This document shows positions 1-7,936 of a stretch of DNA of 64,000 bases, in pieces; position 1 is the first letter of the stretch; each line of letters starts with the position of its first letter. This stretch comes from Sphaerochaeta sp032144095 (lineage in GTDB: Bacteria > Spirochaetota > Spirochaetia > Sphaerochaetales > Sphaerochaetaceae). Position numbers and translations under genes: made by a program. The stretch spans positions 372,001-436,000 of the forward strand of contig NZ_JAVSNJ010000001.1 of assembly GCF_032144095.1 (NCBI RefSeq), read 5' to 3'. The notes below the pieces were generated by a model, which searched no databases, was not told the DNA's origin, and saw only the letters and a program-made list of their open reading frames with translations.

Positions 1-166
1 GACCGCTGGTGGAGGGAAGAGCCTTCCCCTGCAGGATATAGAGAGAGGTGATGTATCGGTAGATCTCATGCTCAAGGGGAAATATCTTCTGGGTGTTCAC
101 CGCTCCGAGGGTATATCCTAGTACTAGTGTCATAACCAGAATAATGAGTTTTTTAGGTAGTTTCAT
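1..166 (-). CDS. Hypothetical exported protein, N-terminal fragment
   Basis: Partial gene running off the left edge; 55 residues are visible. The ATG is preceded by a good ribosome site (AAGGAG about 9 bases upstream). The start has two lysine-rich positions followed by a hydrophobic stretch (about residues 7-22), as in a signal peptide or membrane anchor. The mature part begins VNTQKIFPLEHEIYRYITSL. I do not recognise the family. Spirochaetes encode large surface proteins with a similar short N-terminal module, but that is only an impression. The gene diverges from citC and is probably unrelated to it. Confidence 0.6.
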   Translation of the reverse strand, partial: MKLPKKLIILVMTLVLGYTLGAVNTQKIFPLEHEIYRYITSLYILQGKALPSTSG

Positions 167-341
167 GCCAATTAGCTCCTTATTTTGAGAAATAGTACCA
201 TACCTTATCTTGCTGAGGCTAGGCTTTTCCCCAATCCATATATAGTTGCTAGGCTATATGGTCAGAGGCGAGGGGTATGGCACTGTGTTGCATGATGGAG
301 GGGCCTGTACCATGTTCTGGGCCTACCAGGCATCAGGGTTC

Positions 342-370
342 TTGACAGCAGAGGGTGCATGCCATAGTGT
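342..370 (+). promoter_or_regulatory. Candidate promoter of citC
   Basis: A perfect -35 hexamer TTGACA (342-347) is followed after 17 bases by a weak -10 hexamer TAGTGT (365-370). The position, 35 bases before the citC start, is sensible. The weak -10 box makes this only moderately convincing. Confidence 0.4.
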
Positions 371-375
371 AGGAT

Positions 376-395
376 TCAGAATTTCTCAATTCTGA
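376..395. promoter_or_regulatory. Perfect inverted repeat before the citC ribosome site
   Basis: TCAGAATT (376-383) and AATTCTGA (388-395) form an 8-bp perfect inverted repeat with a TCTC loop. The repeat ends where the AGGTGG ribosome site begins, so as DNA it could be an operator just downstream of the promoter. As RNA it could modulate ribosome access to citC. Confidence 0.5.
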
Positions 396-404
396 GGTGG
401 TGAT

Positions 405-1454
405 ATGCAGATTTCAGTGCAGACTGCGCAACCTGTGGACGGACCCTTGCTTGAGGAGCTACAAGCCTTCCTGCTGGAGAATGGGCTGGTCTTTGAGGGG
501 AGGGCCGCCTTTACCTGTTTTCTGCGTTCCGATGAGGATGCGATAGTGGGTACAGGATCCCTTGATGGGAATGTGCTCAAGTACATCGCAATAGGGAAGG
601 GCCATCAGGGGGAGGGGCTGCTTGGCCAGATCATGACCTCTTTGGTCTCCCATGCCTTTGCCAATGGGCAAACCCACCTGTTTGTCTTCTCCAAACCCCA
701 GAACAAGTCGTTGTTCGCTCCCTTTGGGTTTTTTGCCATAGAGGAGACAGGTCAGGTCCTGCTGATGGAGAACCAAAAACAGGGTATCCAGCACTACCTT
801 GAGGGGTTGCAAAGGGAGACTGAACAGGCGGTCAGGGAGAGGGGCCTCTCCCTACAGGGAACTGTGGGAGCCATAGTGGTCAACTGCAACCCCTTTACCA
901 ATGGCCACCGCTATCTGTTGGAAACAACAGCAAAAGAGTGCTCGCTTCTCCATGTGTTTGTGGTCTCCAGCGACAAGAGCGCTTTCCCAACTGCTGTCCG
1001 CCTGGCACTGGTGCGCCAGGGTGTTGCCGACATCCCCACCATCGTGGTGCATGAGGCGAGCGACTATCTGGTATCGGTGGCAACCTTCCCCTCCTACTTT
1101 ATCAAGGATCAGGGCAGTGCAGATGAGTTGAACAGCGAACTGGATATTGCAATCTTTTTGCGGTACATTGTCCCGGGCCTTGGCATCACCTGCCGTTTTG
1201 TAGGGACCGAACCCCTATGCAAGACCACCGGGGCATACAACCGCCAGATGCAGAAGATGCTGCAGGCCAAGGGTGTGGGGTTTGTCGAGGTCGAGCGGCT
1301 ATGCTCCGGCGAACAGGCCATCAGCGCCTCGAGGGTGCGTAGTCTGATGGGTTTGCAGAGGTTTGACGACCTGCGGGATCTCGTACCTCCCACTACCTAT
1401 GACTTCATCCTTTCTGAGGAGGGTCAGAGGATTTCCTCTCACTTGATGAAATAG
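405..1454 (+). CDS. citC: [Citrate (pro-3S)-lyase] ligase CitC
   Basis: CitC acetylates the thiol of the prosthetic group on citrate lyase acyl carrier protein CitD using acetate and ATP, switching citrate lyase on. The 349-residue length is normal. Residues 1-130 look like a GNAT domain. Residues 150-330 form the nucleotidyltransferase domain with the NPFTNGHRYL nucleotide-binding motif (162-171, a T/HxGH variant) and a late ISASRVRSL motif (about 307-315) like the ISSTxxR motif of adenylyltransferases. The ribosome site AGGTGG supports this start. The gene is separated from citDEFXG by the two-component genes and the transporter. Its 3' end overlaps the convergent response-regulator gene by 50 bases. 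Confidence 0.95.
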   Translation: MQISVQTAQPVDGPLLEELQAFLLENGLVFEGRAAFTCFLRSDEDAIVGTGSLDGNVLKYIAIGKGHQGEGLLGQIMTSLVSHAFANGQTHLFVFSKPQNKSLFAPFGFFAIEETGQVLLMENQKQGIQHYLEGLQRETEQAVRERGLSLQGTVGAIVVNCNPFTNGHRYLLETTAKECSLLHVFVVSSDKSAFPTAVRLALVRQGVADIPTIVVHEASDYLVSVATFPSYFIKDQGSADELNSELDIAIFLRYIVPGLGITCRFVGTEPLCKTTGAYNRQMQKMLQAKGVGFVEVERLCSGEQAISASRVRSLMGLQRFDDLRDLVPPTTYDFILSEEGQRISSHLMK

Positions 1455-2130
1455 AGAAGGTATACCCTTTCCCCCAGATGGTCTGGATGTATTGGGGTGC
1501 TTTGGCCGAGCTCTCTATCTTGTTGCGCAACCTGTTGATGTAGACCATCACCGCATTGTCGTCAACGATGGAGTCTCCCCATATCTGTTCGTACAACGCT
1601 TCCTTGGAGAATACCTGGTTGGGATGTTCCAGGAACAGCTTCATGAGGATCAGTTCCTTGGCAGAGAGGAACACCTCCTCCTCCTCCTTGTAGAACCTCA
1701 TCGACTTGTGGTCCAGGGAGAAGGGTCCTAGTGTGGTTACCTCATCCTGAGTGTTCAAAACCTGTTTGTTCCTTCGTATCAGGGCCTTGATCTTGGCTCC
1801 CAGTATCACCGGGTTGAAGGGTTTGTAGATGTAGTTGTCAGCTCCAAGGTCCAGGCCATAGAGGGCATCGTAGTCCTCTGTCCTGCCACTGATGATGATG
1901 ACCGGTGTGGATATCCCGAGGTATCTGATCTGCTTCAGGACCTGAAACCCATCCATTCCGGGGAGCATGATGTCGAGCAGTACCAACTGGAAGGTAGAGG
2001 TTCTCAACAGTTTGATCGCTTCCTCACCATTGGTTACCGCAACAGGTATCAGGTCATTGCAGGTGATTACCTTTGACATGAGCTTGCGGATTGATGAGTC
2101 ATCGTCAACAATGAGTACCTTGTCCTGCAT
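1405..2130 (-). CDS. OmpR/PhoB-family response regulator of the citrate island
   Basis: The protein has 241 residues. The N-terminal receiver domain has an acidic pocket near residues 9-11, phospho-acceptor Asp53 in LLDIMLPGMDG and Lys103 in YKPFNP. The C-terminal winged helix (about 130-230) has the typical KELILMKLFLEHP and AVMVYINRLRNKI segments. The gene diverges from the hybrid kinase with 81 bases between starts and converges on citC with a 50-base overlap. Its place between citC and tctCBA suggests it is the transcriptional output of a citrate (tricarboxylate) two-component system, comparable in role to TctD. OmpR-type regulators bind tandem direct repeats, and such repeats occur before tctC. 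Confidence 0.9.
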   Translation of the reverse strand: MQDKVLIVDDDSSIRKLMSKVITCNDLIPVAVTNGEEAIKLLRTSTFQLVLLDIMLPGMDGFQVLKQIRYLGISTPVIIISGRTEDYDALYGLDLGADNYIYKPFNPVILGAKIKALIRRNKQVLNTQDEVTTLGPFSLDHKSMRFYKEEEEVFLSAKELILMKLFLEHPNQVFSKEALYEQIWGDSIVDDNAVMVYINRLRNKIESSAKAPQYIQTIWGKGYTFSISSSERKSSDPPQKG

Positions 2131-2211
2131 GTAATTCAGCCCTCTTTTTTCTGTTTACGTACGAGTATACGTGATATATTCCTAGGTAACAATATCTATT
2201 GGGAGAATCCA

Positions 2212-4473
2212 TTGGCCCTACCAGTTACCGATACCATAAGAAAAGATATGAGAACATGGTTGCCTCTGATGCTGGTAGCATTGTGCATCGTCCTGGCCAT
2301 TACCATCCTTCTGGTGGATATCTTCCACCAGAATGCAACCATCATGTTCGAAAACAGCAAGACCAAGCAGATGACCATCGTGAAGAACATTGCCGAGGCG
2401 ATGGGTGGGGAGATTCACCAGACCAAGCAGGGGCTCTTCTTCTTTGCCGAATCGGGAGACCTGAAGAGAGCCCTACAGGCTCTTACCGACGAAGGTATCT
2501 CCTGGCCGTTGGACAAGCTGGTGCTCTCCTACAGCATCTACAACTCCCAGATAATTGAGAACATGATCATTTTTGACCAAGAGCCGGATATGATCCTCTG
2601 GAGCCTGAAGAACAAGGAGTACTCCTTCCTGAGTAGTGTCAGTGAAGATGCCTACGCCAAGATAGAGCTTTGGCTTGGTGGATCTGACCACCATGAGAGC
2701 TATCTTTCCATCACCGTCAAAAATGCACAGGGAATAGGCGTCACTGCGATGTTGGACCTGCAGCTGATGTATGAGCGGATGATCGCGCCAGTGAAGTTGG
2801 GGGAGAAGGGGTATGCTCTGGTGAAGAACAGTGATGGGGTCATCATCATGTACCATCTGAGGGAGCAGATTGGGGTCAATGCTGTCACCGAAAGGCAGGC
2901 GCTCTATCCTGACATCAAGCTTGAGATGGAGAGCCTGACAAAAATGGTTGCCAAACAGAAGGAAGGAAAGGAAGGGGTGGATGTCTACCAGTCATACTGG
3001 TGGGATGACGAAAAACCCAAGATCATCACCAAAGTGGCTGCCTATGCCCCAGTACATATCGATGATGGATTCTTCATTGTCAGCGCTGTCATTGACTACA
3101 AGGAGATAGCTGCCCTTGCAACTGGTGGCATGACCAAGATGATCATCCTCACCTTGCTGATCTGCTTCACCCTCTTCACGGTATTGGTGTTATTGATCTC
3201 CGCATATCTTGAGAAGAATGAGATGAAGAGGAGAAACACCTATCTCAACCAGCTCAACAAGACCCTGTTGACCCTCCATGAAAACGAGAAGCTGATATTC
3301 CATCAGCAACGGCTGCAGAACATCGGGACCATGACCAGCGGGATAGCCCATGAGTTCAACAACCTCCTTACCCCGATAATGGGGTATTCAGCCCTCATGG
3401 TGGAGTCTATGGACCCAGACAACTTCTATTACGACGATGCCAAGGAGATACTCCTTGCCTCAGAAAAGGCCAAGGCTATCATCCAGCAGATCCTGCTGCT
3501 CGGGAACCGAACGACAGAAGCGGTCTTCGACTACATGCAGGCCTCTTCGCTCATCAGGAATACCGAGAAGATGATCGTGGGGATTCTCCCCCCCAACTGT
3601 AAGCTGGAGGTTCGGATCCTCGATGAACAGAGCGGGTTCTACGGTAATGTCATCCAGCTGAACCAGGTGCTGCTCAATCTGGTACTGAATGCGGTGGCGG
3701 CAATTGGTGACCGACCTGGTACCATTGAGCTGGTCTACCGTAAGATTTCCAAGGCAGAGATTGGTGAAGGTTTCTCCAAGAGCAACTGGGAGACCCTCGA
3801 CCCCCAATTTGGTTCCTTTGGCCAGATTTCGATCACCGATGATGGGGTAGGAATGGAAAAAGAGGTGTGTGAAAAGATTTTTGAGCCCTTCTTCACTACC
3901 AGAGGGGACGTAGGGGGAACCGGGCTGGGGCTTTCCATAGTCCAGAATATCGTAACGGCCCACAGGGGAGTCGTGACCGTTACTTCACGGCCTGCTATAG
4001 GGTCCTGCTTTACCATCACCCTTCCTTTGGCTGAAGAACAAAAGCCTGGAAGTGGTGCGACACAAAGGACCGTAGGGTGGCCATCTAGCGAAAAGGAAAA
4101 GCTCAACCTGCTGCTGGTCGATGACAACCTTGCTGTCCTGAAGGTCCTGCAGAAAAGCCTAAACAGGCAAGGCCTTGAGGTCTATGCAACCACAGACCCC
4201 ACCGAAGCGCTGGCCATGGTGCGGGAACACTCCTTTACTACCCTCATTACCGATGACTACATGAAGGGGATGCATGGGCTGGACCTGGCCATGAAAACCA
4301 AACTCATCAACCCGAAGATCTCGGTGATCCTTCTTACCGGGTTGCTTCGCCGTGAGATTGTGGAGGCAGAACAGGCCACCATCATCGATCGGTATTTGCT
4401 CAAGCCTGTATCCAATGATGAACTGCTCTCGGCGATACGGAAGACTATCGATCCAAACCTTAACAAATATTAA
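2212..4473 (+). CDS. Membrane hybrid sensor histidine kinase (citrate/tricarboxylate sensing)
   Basis: The protein has 753 residues from a TTG start supported by GGGAG six bases upstream; the ATG at 2248 is a possible alternative without a good ribosome site. Segments are: transmembrane helix about 15-38, an extracytoplasmic sensory region about 40-300 (Cache-like by layout), transmembrane helix about 304-330, a histidine-acceptor domain with His380 in the GIAHEFNNLLTP motif, an ATPase domain with DDGVGM and GGTGLGLSIV near 545-585, and a C-terminal receiver (about 632-750) with phospho-acceptor Asp681. Its neighbours are the divergent OmpR-type regulator and tctC. No Hpt domain is visible, so the route of phosphate to the separate regulator is unclear; the receiver may be inhibitory. 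Confidence 0.9.
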   Translation: MALPVTDTIRKDMRTWLPLMLVALCIVLAITILLVDIFHQNATIMFENSKTKQMTIVKNIAEAMGGEIHQTKQGLFFFAESGDLKRALQALTDEGISWPLDKLVLSYSIYNSQIIENMIIFDQEPDMILWSLKNKEYSFLSSVSEDAYAKIELWLGGSDHHESYLSITVKNAQGIGVTAMLDLQLMYERMIAPVKLGEKGYALVKNSDGVIIMYHLREQIGVNAVTERQALYPDIKLEMESLTKMVAKQKEGKEGVDVYQSYWWDDEKPKIITKVAAYAPVHIDDGFFIVSAVIDYKEIAALATGGMTKMIILTLLICFTLFTVLVLLISAYLEKNEMKRRNTYLNQLNKTLLTLHENEKLIFHQQRLQNIGTMTSGIAHEFNNLLTPIMGYSALMVESMDPDNFYYDDAKEILLASEKAKAIIQQILLLGNRTTEAVFDYMQASSLIRNTEKMIVGILPPNCKLEVRILDEQSGFYGNVIQLNQVLLNLVLNAVAAIGDRPGTIELVYRKISKAEIGEGFSKSNWETLDPQFGSFGQISITDDGVGMEKEVCEKIFEPFFTTRGDVGGTGLGLSIVQNIVTAHRGVVTVTSRPAIGSCFTITLPLAEEQKPGSGATQRTVGWPSSEKEKLNLLLVDDNLAVLKVLQKSLNRQGLEVYATTDPTEALAMVREHSFTTLITDDYMKGMHGLDLAMKTKLINPKISVILLTGLLRREIVEAEQATIIDRYLLKPVSNDELLSAIRKTIDPNLNKY

Positions 4474-4512
4474 GAACTGGTTAAGTATCCCTTAAGAATT
4501 GGCCCCTATACT
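4460..4512 (+). promoter_or_regulatory. Candidate activator-dependent tctC promoter with four OmpR-type half-sites
   Basis: Half-sites TTAACAA, TTAAGAA, TTAAGTA and TTAAGAA start at 4460, 4470, 4481 and 4492, that is at 10, 11 and 11 base spacing on one face of the helix. The last ends 8 bases before a -10 hexamer TATACT (4507-4512). No recognisable -35 hexamer exists at the right distance (4484-4489 reads AGTATC). This is the layout of a promoter activated by an OmpR-family regulator; assignment to the neighbouring regulator is inference. The first site lies inside the end of the kinase gene. Confidence 0.6.
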
Positions 4513-4539
4513 GAATATAGGGCGATAGAATGCTATCGC
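4504..4539. promoter_or_regulatory. Two adjacent inverted repeats in the tctC promoter and leader
   Basis: CCCTATA/TATAGGG (4504-4510 and 4516-4522, 5-base spacer) covers the -10 box and probable transcription start. GCGATAG/CTATCGC (4522-4528 and 4533-4539, AATG loop) follows immediately and would form a hairpin near the 5' end of the message. Either could be an operator, or a 5' hairpin stabilising the messenger. Confidence 0.5.
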
Positions 4540-4563
4540 TACTGTATCTCTTGGAGGACAATT

Positions 4564-5568
4564 ATGAAAAAAGGAATGCTTATTCTGCTATGTCTCATCA
4601 TGGCAGTCCCATTTGCCCTGATGGCAAATGGTTCCGGTGAAGCAGCTTCTGGAAATGCACAAGTTGCATACCCAAAAGGGAACTTTGACTTTGTGGCACC
4701 TGCTGGTGCTGGTGGTGGTTGGGACCTGACAATCCGTACTGTGGCCAAGGCTCTTTCCGATACCAAGCTGGTGGATGTAGCCATGCCTGTCCGCAATGCC
4801 CCTGGCGCTGGTGGTGCAGTACACCTCGGTACCCTGCAGGCAAAGAAGGGTGATGCAAAGATCATTACCGTCTACTCCCCTCCCATCCTGTTCTTCAACC
4901 TGAATGGTACTTCGAAGTATGGATTCCGCGATACCACCCCGTTGGCCCGTCTTATTGCAGACTATGCCGCGTTCGTGGTTAAGGCAGACTCCCCATACAA
5001 GACCATCATGGATGTCATGGATGCACTGAAGAAGGATCCCAAATCCGTAAAGATCGGTGGTACTTCTGCAGCAGGCTCGATGGACCACGTCCAGTTTCTG
5101 ATCATCGCCCGCGCTGCCGGGGTGAAGGATCTCAACAAGATTGACTACATCGCTTTTGACAATGATGGAGCTACCCAGGTCATGGGTGGACACATCGACC
5201 TCTTCTCGACCAGCCTTGCAGATGTCATGGGCCTGGTAACCAGTGGAGACCTCCGTGTTCTGGCCCAGACTGCTGCCCGCAGGATTGGAACGGGAAAGGC
5301 TGCGGAAATTCCGACCTGTATCGAATCCGGGATCAACGAGACCTTCCAGAACTGGCGTGGCCTGTTCGGTGCTCCTGATATGCCTGACTACGCTGTTGCA
5401 TACTGGGAAAAGACCCTGTCTGAACTGGTCAAGACCCCTGAGTGGAAGGCTGCCCTCACCAAGTACGGTTGGGACGATGTCTACCTCAATGGACCTGACT
5501 TCACTACCTTCCTGGAAAAGACTGAACAGGACTACAAGGTCATCCTCCAAGAAATTGGAATGATCTGA
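4564..5568 (+). CDS. tctC: Tripartite tricarboxylate transporter, substrate-binding protein TctC
   Basis: The 334-residue periplasmic binding protein of the TTT family captures citrate or a related tricarboxylate and delivers it to TctBA. A signal peptide (about residues 1-21, ending near ALMANG) precedes the Bug/TctC domain, with family features such as PAGAGGGWDLTIR, NAPGAGGAVHLG and the GGTSAAGSMDH segment. The start has TTGGAGG 6 bases upstream. It is the first gene of tctCBA and is followed by a stable hairpin before tctB, an arrangement that usually gives more binding protein than membrane protein. Substrate assignment rests on the adjoining citrate lyase genes. Confidence 0.92.
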   Translation: MKKGMLILLCLIMAVPFALMANGSGEAASGNAQVAYPKGNFDFVAPAGAGGGWDLTIRTVAKALSDTKLVDVAMPVRNAPGAGGAVHLGTLQAKKGDAKIITVYSPPILFFNLNGTSKYGFRDTTPLARLIADYAAFVVKADSPYKTIMDVMDALKKDPKSVKIGGTSAAGSMDHVQFLIIARAAGVKDLNKIDYIAFDNDGATQVMGGHIDLFSTSLADVMGLVTSGDLRVLAQTAARRIGTGKAAEIPTCIESGINETFQNWRGLFGAPDMPDYAVAYWEKTLSELVKTPEWKAALTKYGWDDVYLNGPDFTTFLEKTEQDYKVILQEIGMI

Positions 5569-5583
5569 GCCTACCCTTATCTC

Positions 5584-5607
5584 GCTCTGGCCAATTCCGG
5601 CCAGAGC
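5584..5607 (+). terminator. Intra-operon hairpin between tctC and tctB
   Basis: GCTCTGGCC (5584-5592) and GGCCAGAGC (5599-5607) form a perfect 9-bp stem with a 6-base loop. No run of T follows, so this is more likely a messenger-stabilising or attenuating hairpin than a full terminator. Confidence 0.55.
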
Positions 5608-5629
5608 CTGTGTTCCTTCGGAGGAAACC

Positions 5630-6100
5630 ATGAATACATCAATGATCATGTCAGTCGTAGTCACTATGATTGGCTTTGTATATACCCTATCCACTTTCCT
5701 CTTGCCGGATGCAAAGATAGGGATCGCTAACGAACCGAAGATATTCCCTGGAATCCTGGGTATCAGCCTTCTTGTGTTGGGTGCCATCTTGATGGTGCAG
5801 GAGATTCGGCTCCACGTACAGGAGAGCCGCTCTGCAACCAAGGCAAAACCCGCTGGCGATGAACTGAAGAATATACTTTTTACCCTGTTGAACGGCTTGC
5901 TCTATGCACTGCTGTTTGAGCGGGTCGGCTATGTGCCTGCAACCTTTGTCTTCCTGGACATCCAGCTGTTCATCTTCAGGGGAATGAAGACGTGGAAGAG
6001 CACCTTGCTCATCTCCCTTATCTTTTCGCTTGTTGCTTTTTTCCTCTTCAATTCATTGATGGGTGTATATCTTCCAAAGTCTCCCCTAGGGTTTGTATAA
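5630..6100 (+). CDS. tctB: Tripartite tricarboxylate transporter, small membrane subunit TctB
   Basis: The 156-residue protein has about four hydrophobic segments (near residues 5-25, 38-60, 80-110 and 125-150) and matches TctB/DUF1468 in size and layout. It forms the membrane complex with TctA. The ATG has CGGAGGAAA at a good distance. It is followed directly by tctA, whose ATG lies 10 bases after the tctB stop. Confidence 0.85.
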   Translation: MNTSMIMSVVVTMIGFVYTLSTFLLPDAKIGIANEPKIFPGILGISLLVLGAILMVQEIRLHVQESRSATKAKPAGDELKNILFTLLNGLLYALLFERVGYVPATFVFLDIQLFIFRGMKTWKSTLLISLIFSLVAFFLFNSLMGVYLPKSPLGFV

Positions 6101-6110
6101 GGAATATCGA

Positions 6111-7619
6111 ATGAACAGTTTTCAACTATTGCTACAAGGGTTTGGGGTTGCTTCCCAACCCATGAATATCCTTTTTGTCACCATAGGTGGAGTGCTCGGT
6201 ACCATTGTAGGGATGCTTCCAGGCCTTGGCCCTGCGACAGGCGTGGCAATCCTGCTGCCTCTGACCTTCTCCCTCGGTCCCGTCGGAGCCCTCATCATGA
6301 TGTGTGGAGTCTATTACGGGGCGATGTATGGAGGATCCCGATCCTCGATACTTATCAACACCCCCGGTGACGGTGCTGCGATAGCCGCAACCTTTGATGG
6401 CTATCCGATGAGTTTGCAAGGGAAGGCTGAGTCAGCCCTGGCAATGTCTGCCATCGCCTCCTTCATAGGTGGGTCGCTCGCAACCATCTTCATCGCCCTG
6501 CTTGCCTTGCCGGTAGCCCGCTTCGCTCTCAAGTTCGGATCTGCCGAGTATTTTTTGCTCTACGTCTTTGCCCTAAGTGCAACGGCCTCCATGTCAGACG
6601 GGAAGAAACTGAAGGGTTTCATCTCGATGATCATCGGCCTGATGATCTCGACCGTCGGTATCGACCCCCAGTCAGGTGTCAACAGATTCAGTTTCGGGAT
6701 CCTCGAACTGCAGGGTGGCATTGACTTCCTCATAGTCATCATCGCTGTATTTGCGTTTGGTGAAGTGCTCAAGAGCTTCAAGAGCATTACCGACGGGAAA
6801 AAGAAGATACAGACCAAGTTCGGAAAGATCTGGATTACCAAGGAAGAGTGGAAACTCTCCATCTGGCCGATCCTCCGCAGCACCCCGCTGGGCTTCTTTA
6901 TAGGGGTCCTTCCAGGGGCCGGTGCAACCATAGCCTCCTTGATGGCCTACAGCAATGAGAAGAGATTTTCCAAGCATCCCGAGAAGTTTGGCCATGGGGC
7001 AATAGAAGGTGTGGCAGCACCTGAATCTGCCAACAATGCCGCCTCTGTCGGTGCATTGATCCCCATGCTAGCCCTCGGTGTCCCCGGATCCGGAACAACA
7101 GCGGTCATGATGGGTGCCATGCTGATGCTCGGCCTGCAGCCTGGTCCTGCCCTGTTCCAGCAGCAGAGCAACATTGTCTGGGCCATCATAGCCAGCATGT
7201 TCATCGGCAATGTCATCCTTGCAGTCATCAACATCCCCCTGGCAGGAGTGCTGGTACGGATCCTTGCTGTCCCCCCACGGGTGTTGTATCCCATAGTTCT
7301 TGGGCTCACCTTCGTAGGGACCTATGCCATCGCCTCATCAGTTGCAAGTTTCTATATGTTGCTGGTGTTCGGTATCTTCGGGTATTTCATGGCCAAGGCC
7401 AGTTTTCCCATGAGTCCCTTTGTCCTGGCTGTCATCGTTGGGACCAACATGGAACAGTACTTCAGGCGGGCCTACAAGATTTCCAATGGAGACTTCAGGA
7501 TCTTCGCGAGTTCTCCGATCACCATCATCTTGCTTGTGCTTATTGCAGGGTCGTTTTTGTTGCCTGTAATCCAATCCACATACAAGAAATGGAAGAATCA
7601 GAGAGTGGCAAAGGCGTAA
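6111..7619 (+). CDS. tctA: Tripartite tricarboxylate transporter, large permease TctA
   Basis: The protein has 502 residues from the ATG at 6111, chosen over an in-frame TTG at 6093 because AAGGA lies 7 bases upstream of the ATG. It carries the conserved TctA sequences GMLPGLGPATGVAILLPL near the N-terminus and a second repeat-like FIGVLPGAGATIASLMAY near residues 258-275, plus ALGVPGSGTTAVMMGA. About eleven to twelve hydrophobic segments are expected. TctA is the ion-coupled channel subunit that moves the tricarboxylate bound by TctC. citD follows after 24 bases, so transporter and lyase are probably co-transcribed. Confidence 0.93.
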   Translation: MNSFQLLLQGFGVASQPMNILFVTIGGVLGTIVGMLPGLGPATGVAILLPLTFSLGPVGALIMMCGVYYGAMYGGSRSSILINTPGDGAAIAATFDGYPMSLQGKAESALAMSAIASFIGGSLATIFIALLALPVARFALKFGSAEYFLLYVFALSATASMSDGKKLKGFISMIIGLMISTVGIDPQSGVNRFSFGILELQGGIDFLIVIIAVFAFGEVLKSFKSITDGKKKIQTKFGKIWITKEEWKLSIWPILRSTPLGFFIGVLPGAGATIASLMAYSNEKRFSKHPEKFGHGAIEGVAAPESANNAASVGALIPMLALGVPGSGTTAVMMGAMLMLGLQPGPALFQQQSNIVWAIIASMFIGNVILAVINIPLAGVLVRILAVPPRVLYPIVLGLTFVGTYAIASSVASFYMLLVFGIFGYFMAKASFPMSPFVLAVIVGTNMEQYFRRAYKISNGDFRIFASSPITIILLVLIAGSFLLPVIQSTYKKWKNQRVAKA

Positions 7620-7643
7620 GAGGCCAATCAGGAGGTACGGGTA

Positions 7644-7934
7644 ATGGATATAGTGACTACTGGCTTTGCAGGAACCATGGAGTCTAGCGACATCATGGTG
7701 ACCGTCAGCAAGGCCCCAGGGGCGGGCATCACCATTCAGCTGACAAGTTCTGTGTCAAAGCAGTTTGGCAAGCAGATACGCTCTGTCATCCGAGAGTGTG
7801 CAGAAAGCCTTGGCGTGAAGGATGTGAATATTTCGGCAATCGATCAAGGTGCCTTGGACTGTGTCATCAAGGCTAGGGTGAAGACGGCCATCTATCGTGC
7901 ATGTCTAAGCACTGACTACCGGTGGGAGGTATAG
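7644..7934 (+). CDS. citD: Citrate lyase acyl carrier protein (gamma subunit)
   Basis: The 96-residue protein is of normal CitD size, with a strong AGGAGG ribosome site. The N-terminal GFAGTMESSDIMVTV segment holds the conserved serine (Ser14 or Ser15) that receives the 2'-(5''-phosphoribosyl)-3'-dephospho-CoA group. CitD carries acetyl and citryl thioesters between the CitF and CitE active sites. It starts citDEFXG; citE begins two bases after its stop. Confidence 0.92.
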   Translation: MDIVTTGFAGTMESSDIMVTVSKAPGAGITIQLTSSVSKQFGKQIRSVIRECAESLGVKDVNISAIDQGALDCVIKARVKTAIYRACLSTDYRWEV

Positions 7935-7936
7935 CC

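Larger units (their letters stand above)
167..404. other. Divergent intergenic region upstream of citC
   Basis: There is no gene in these 238 bases. The region holds the start signals of the leftward exported-protein gene and of citC. It contains an imperfect inverted repeat around 236-261 (CCATATATAG and CTATATGG, 8-base loop), a candidate promoter and a perfect hairpin just before the citC ribosome site (both listed separately). Confidence 0.5.

Noticed and set aside
4500..4520. A possible sigma-54 promoter (TTGGCCCC region) before tctC
   Set aside because: The spacing and the -12 element do not match; the TATACT box with upstream phased repeats explains the region better.
4588..5841. A 417-codon minus-strand frame across tctC and the start of tctB
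   Set aside because: It spans two real genes and the tctC-tctB hairpin, and its translation is low in plausible structure.
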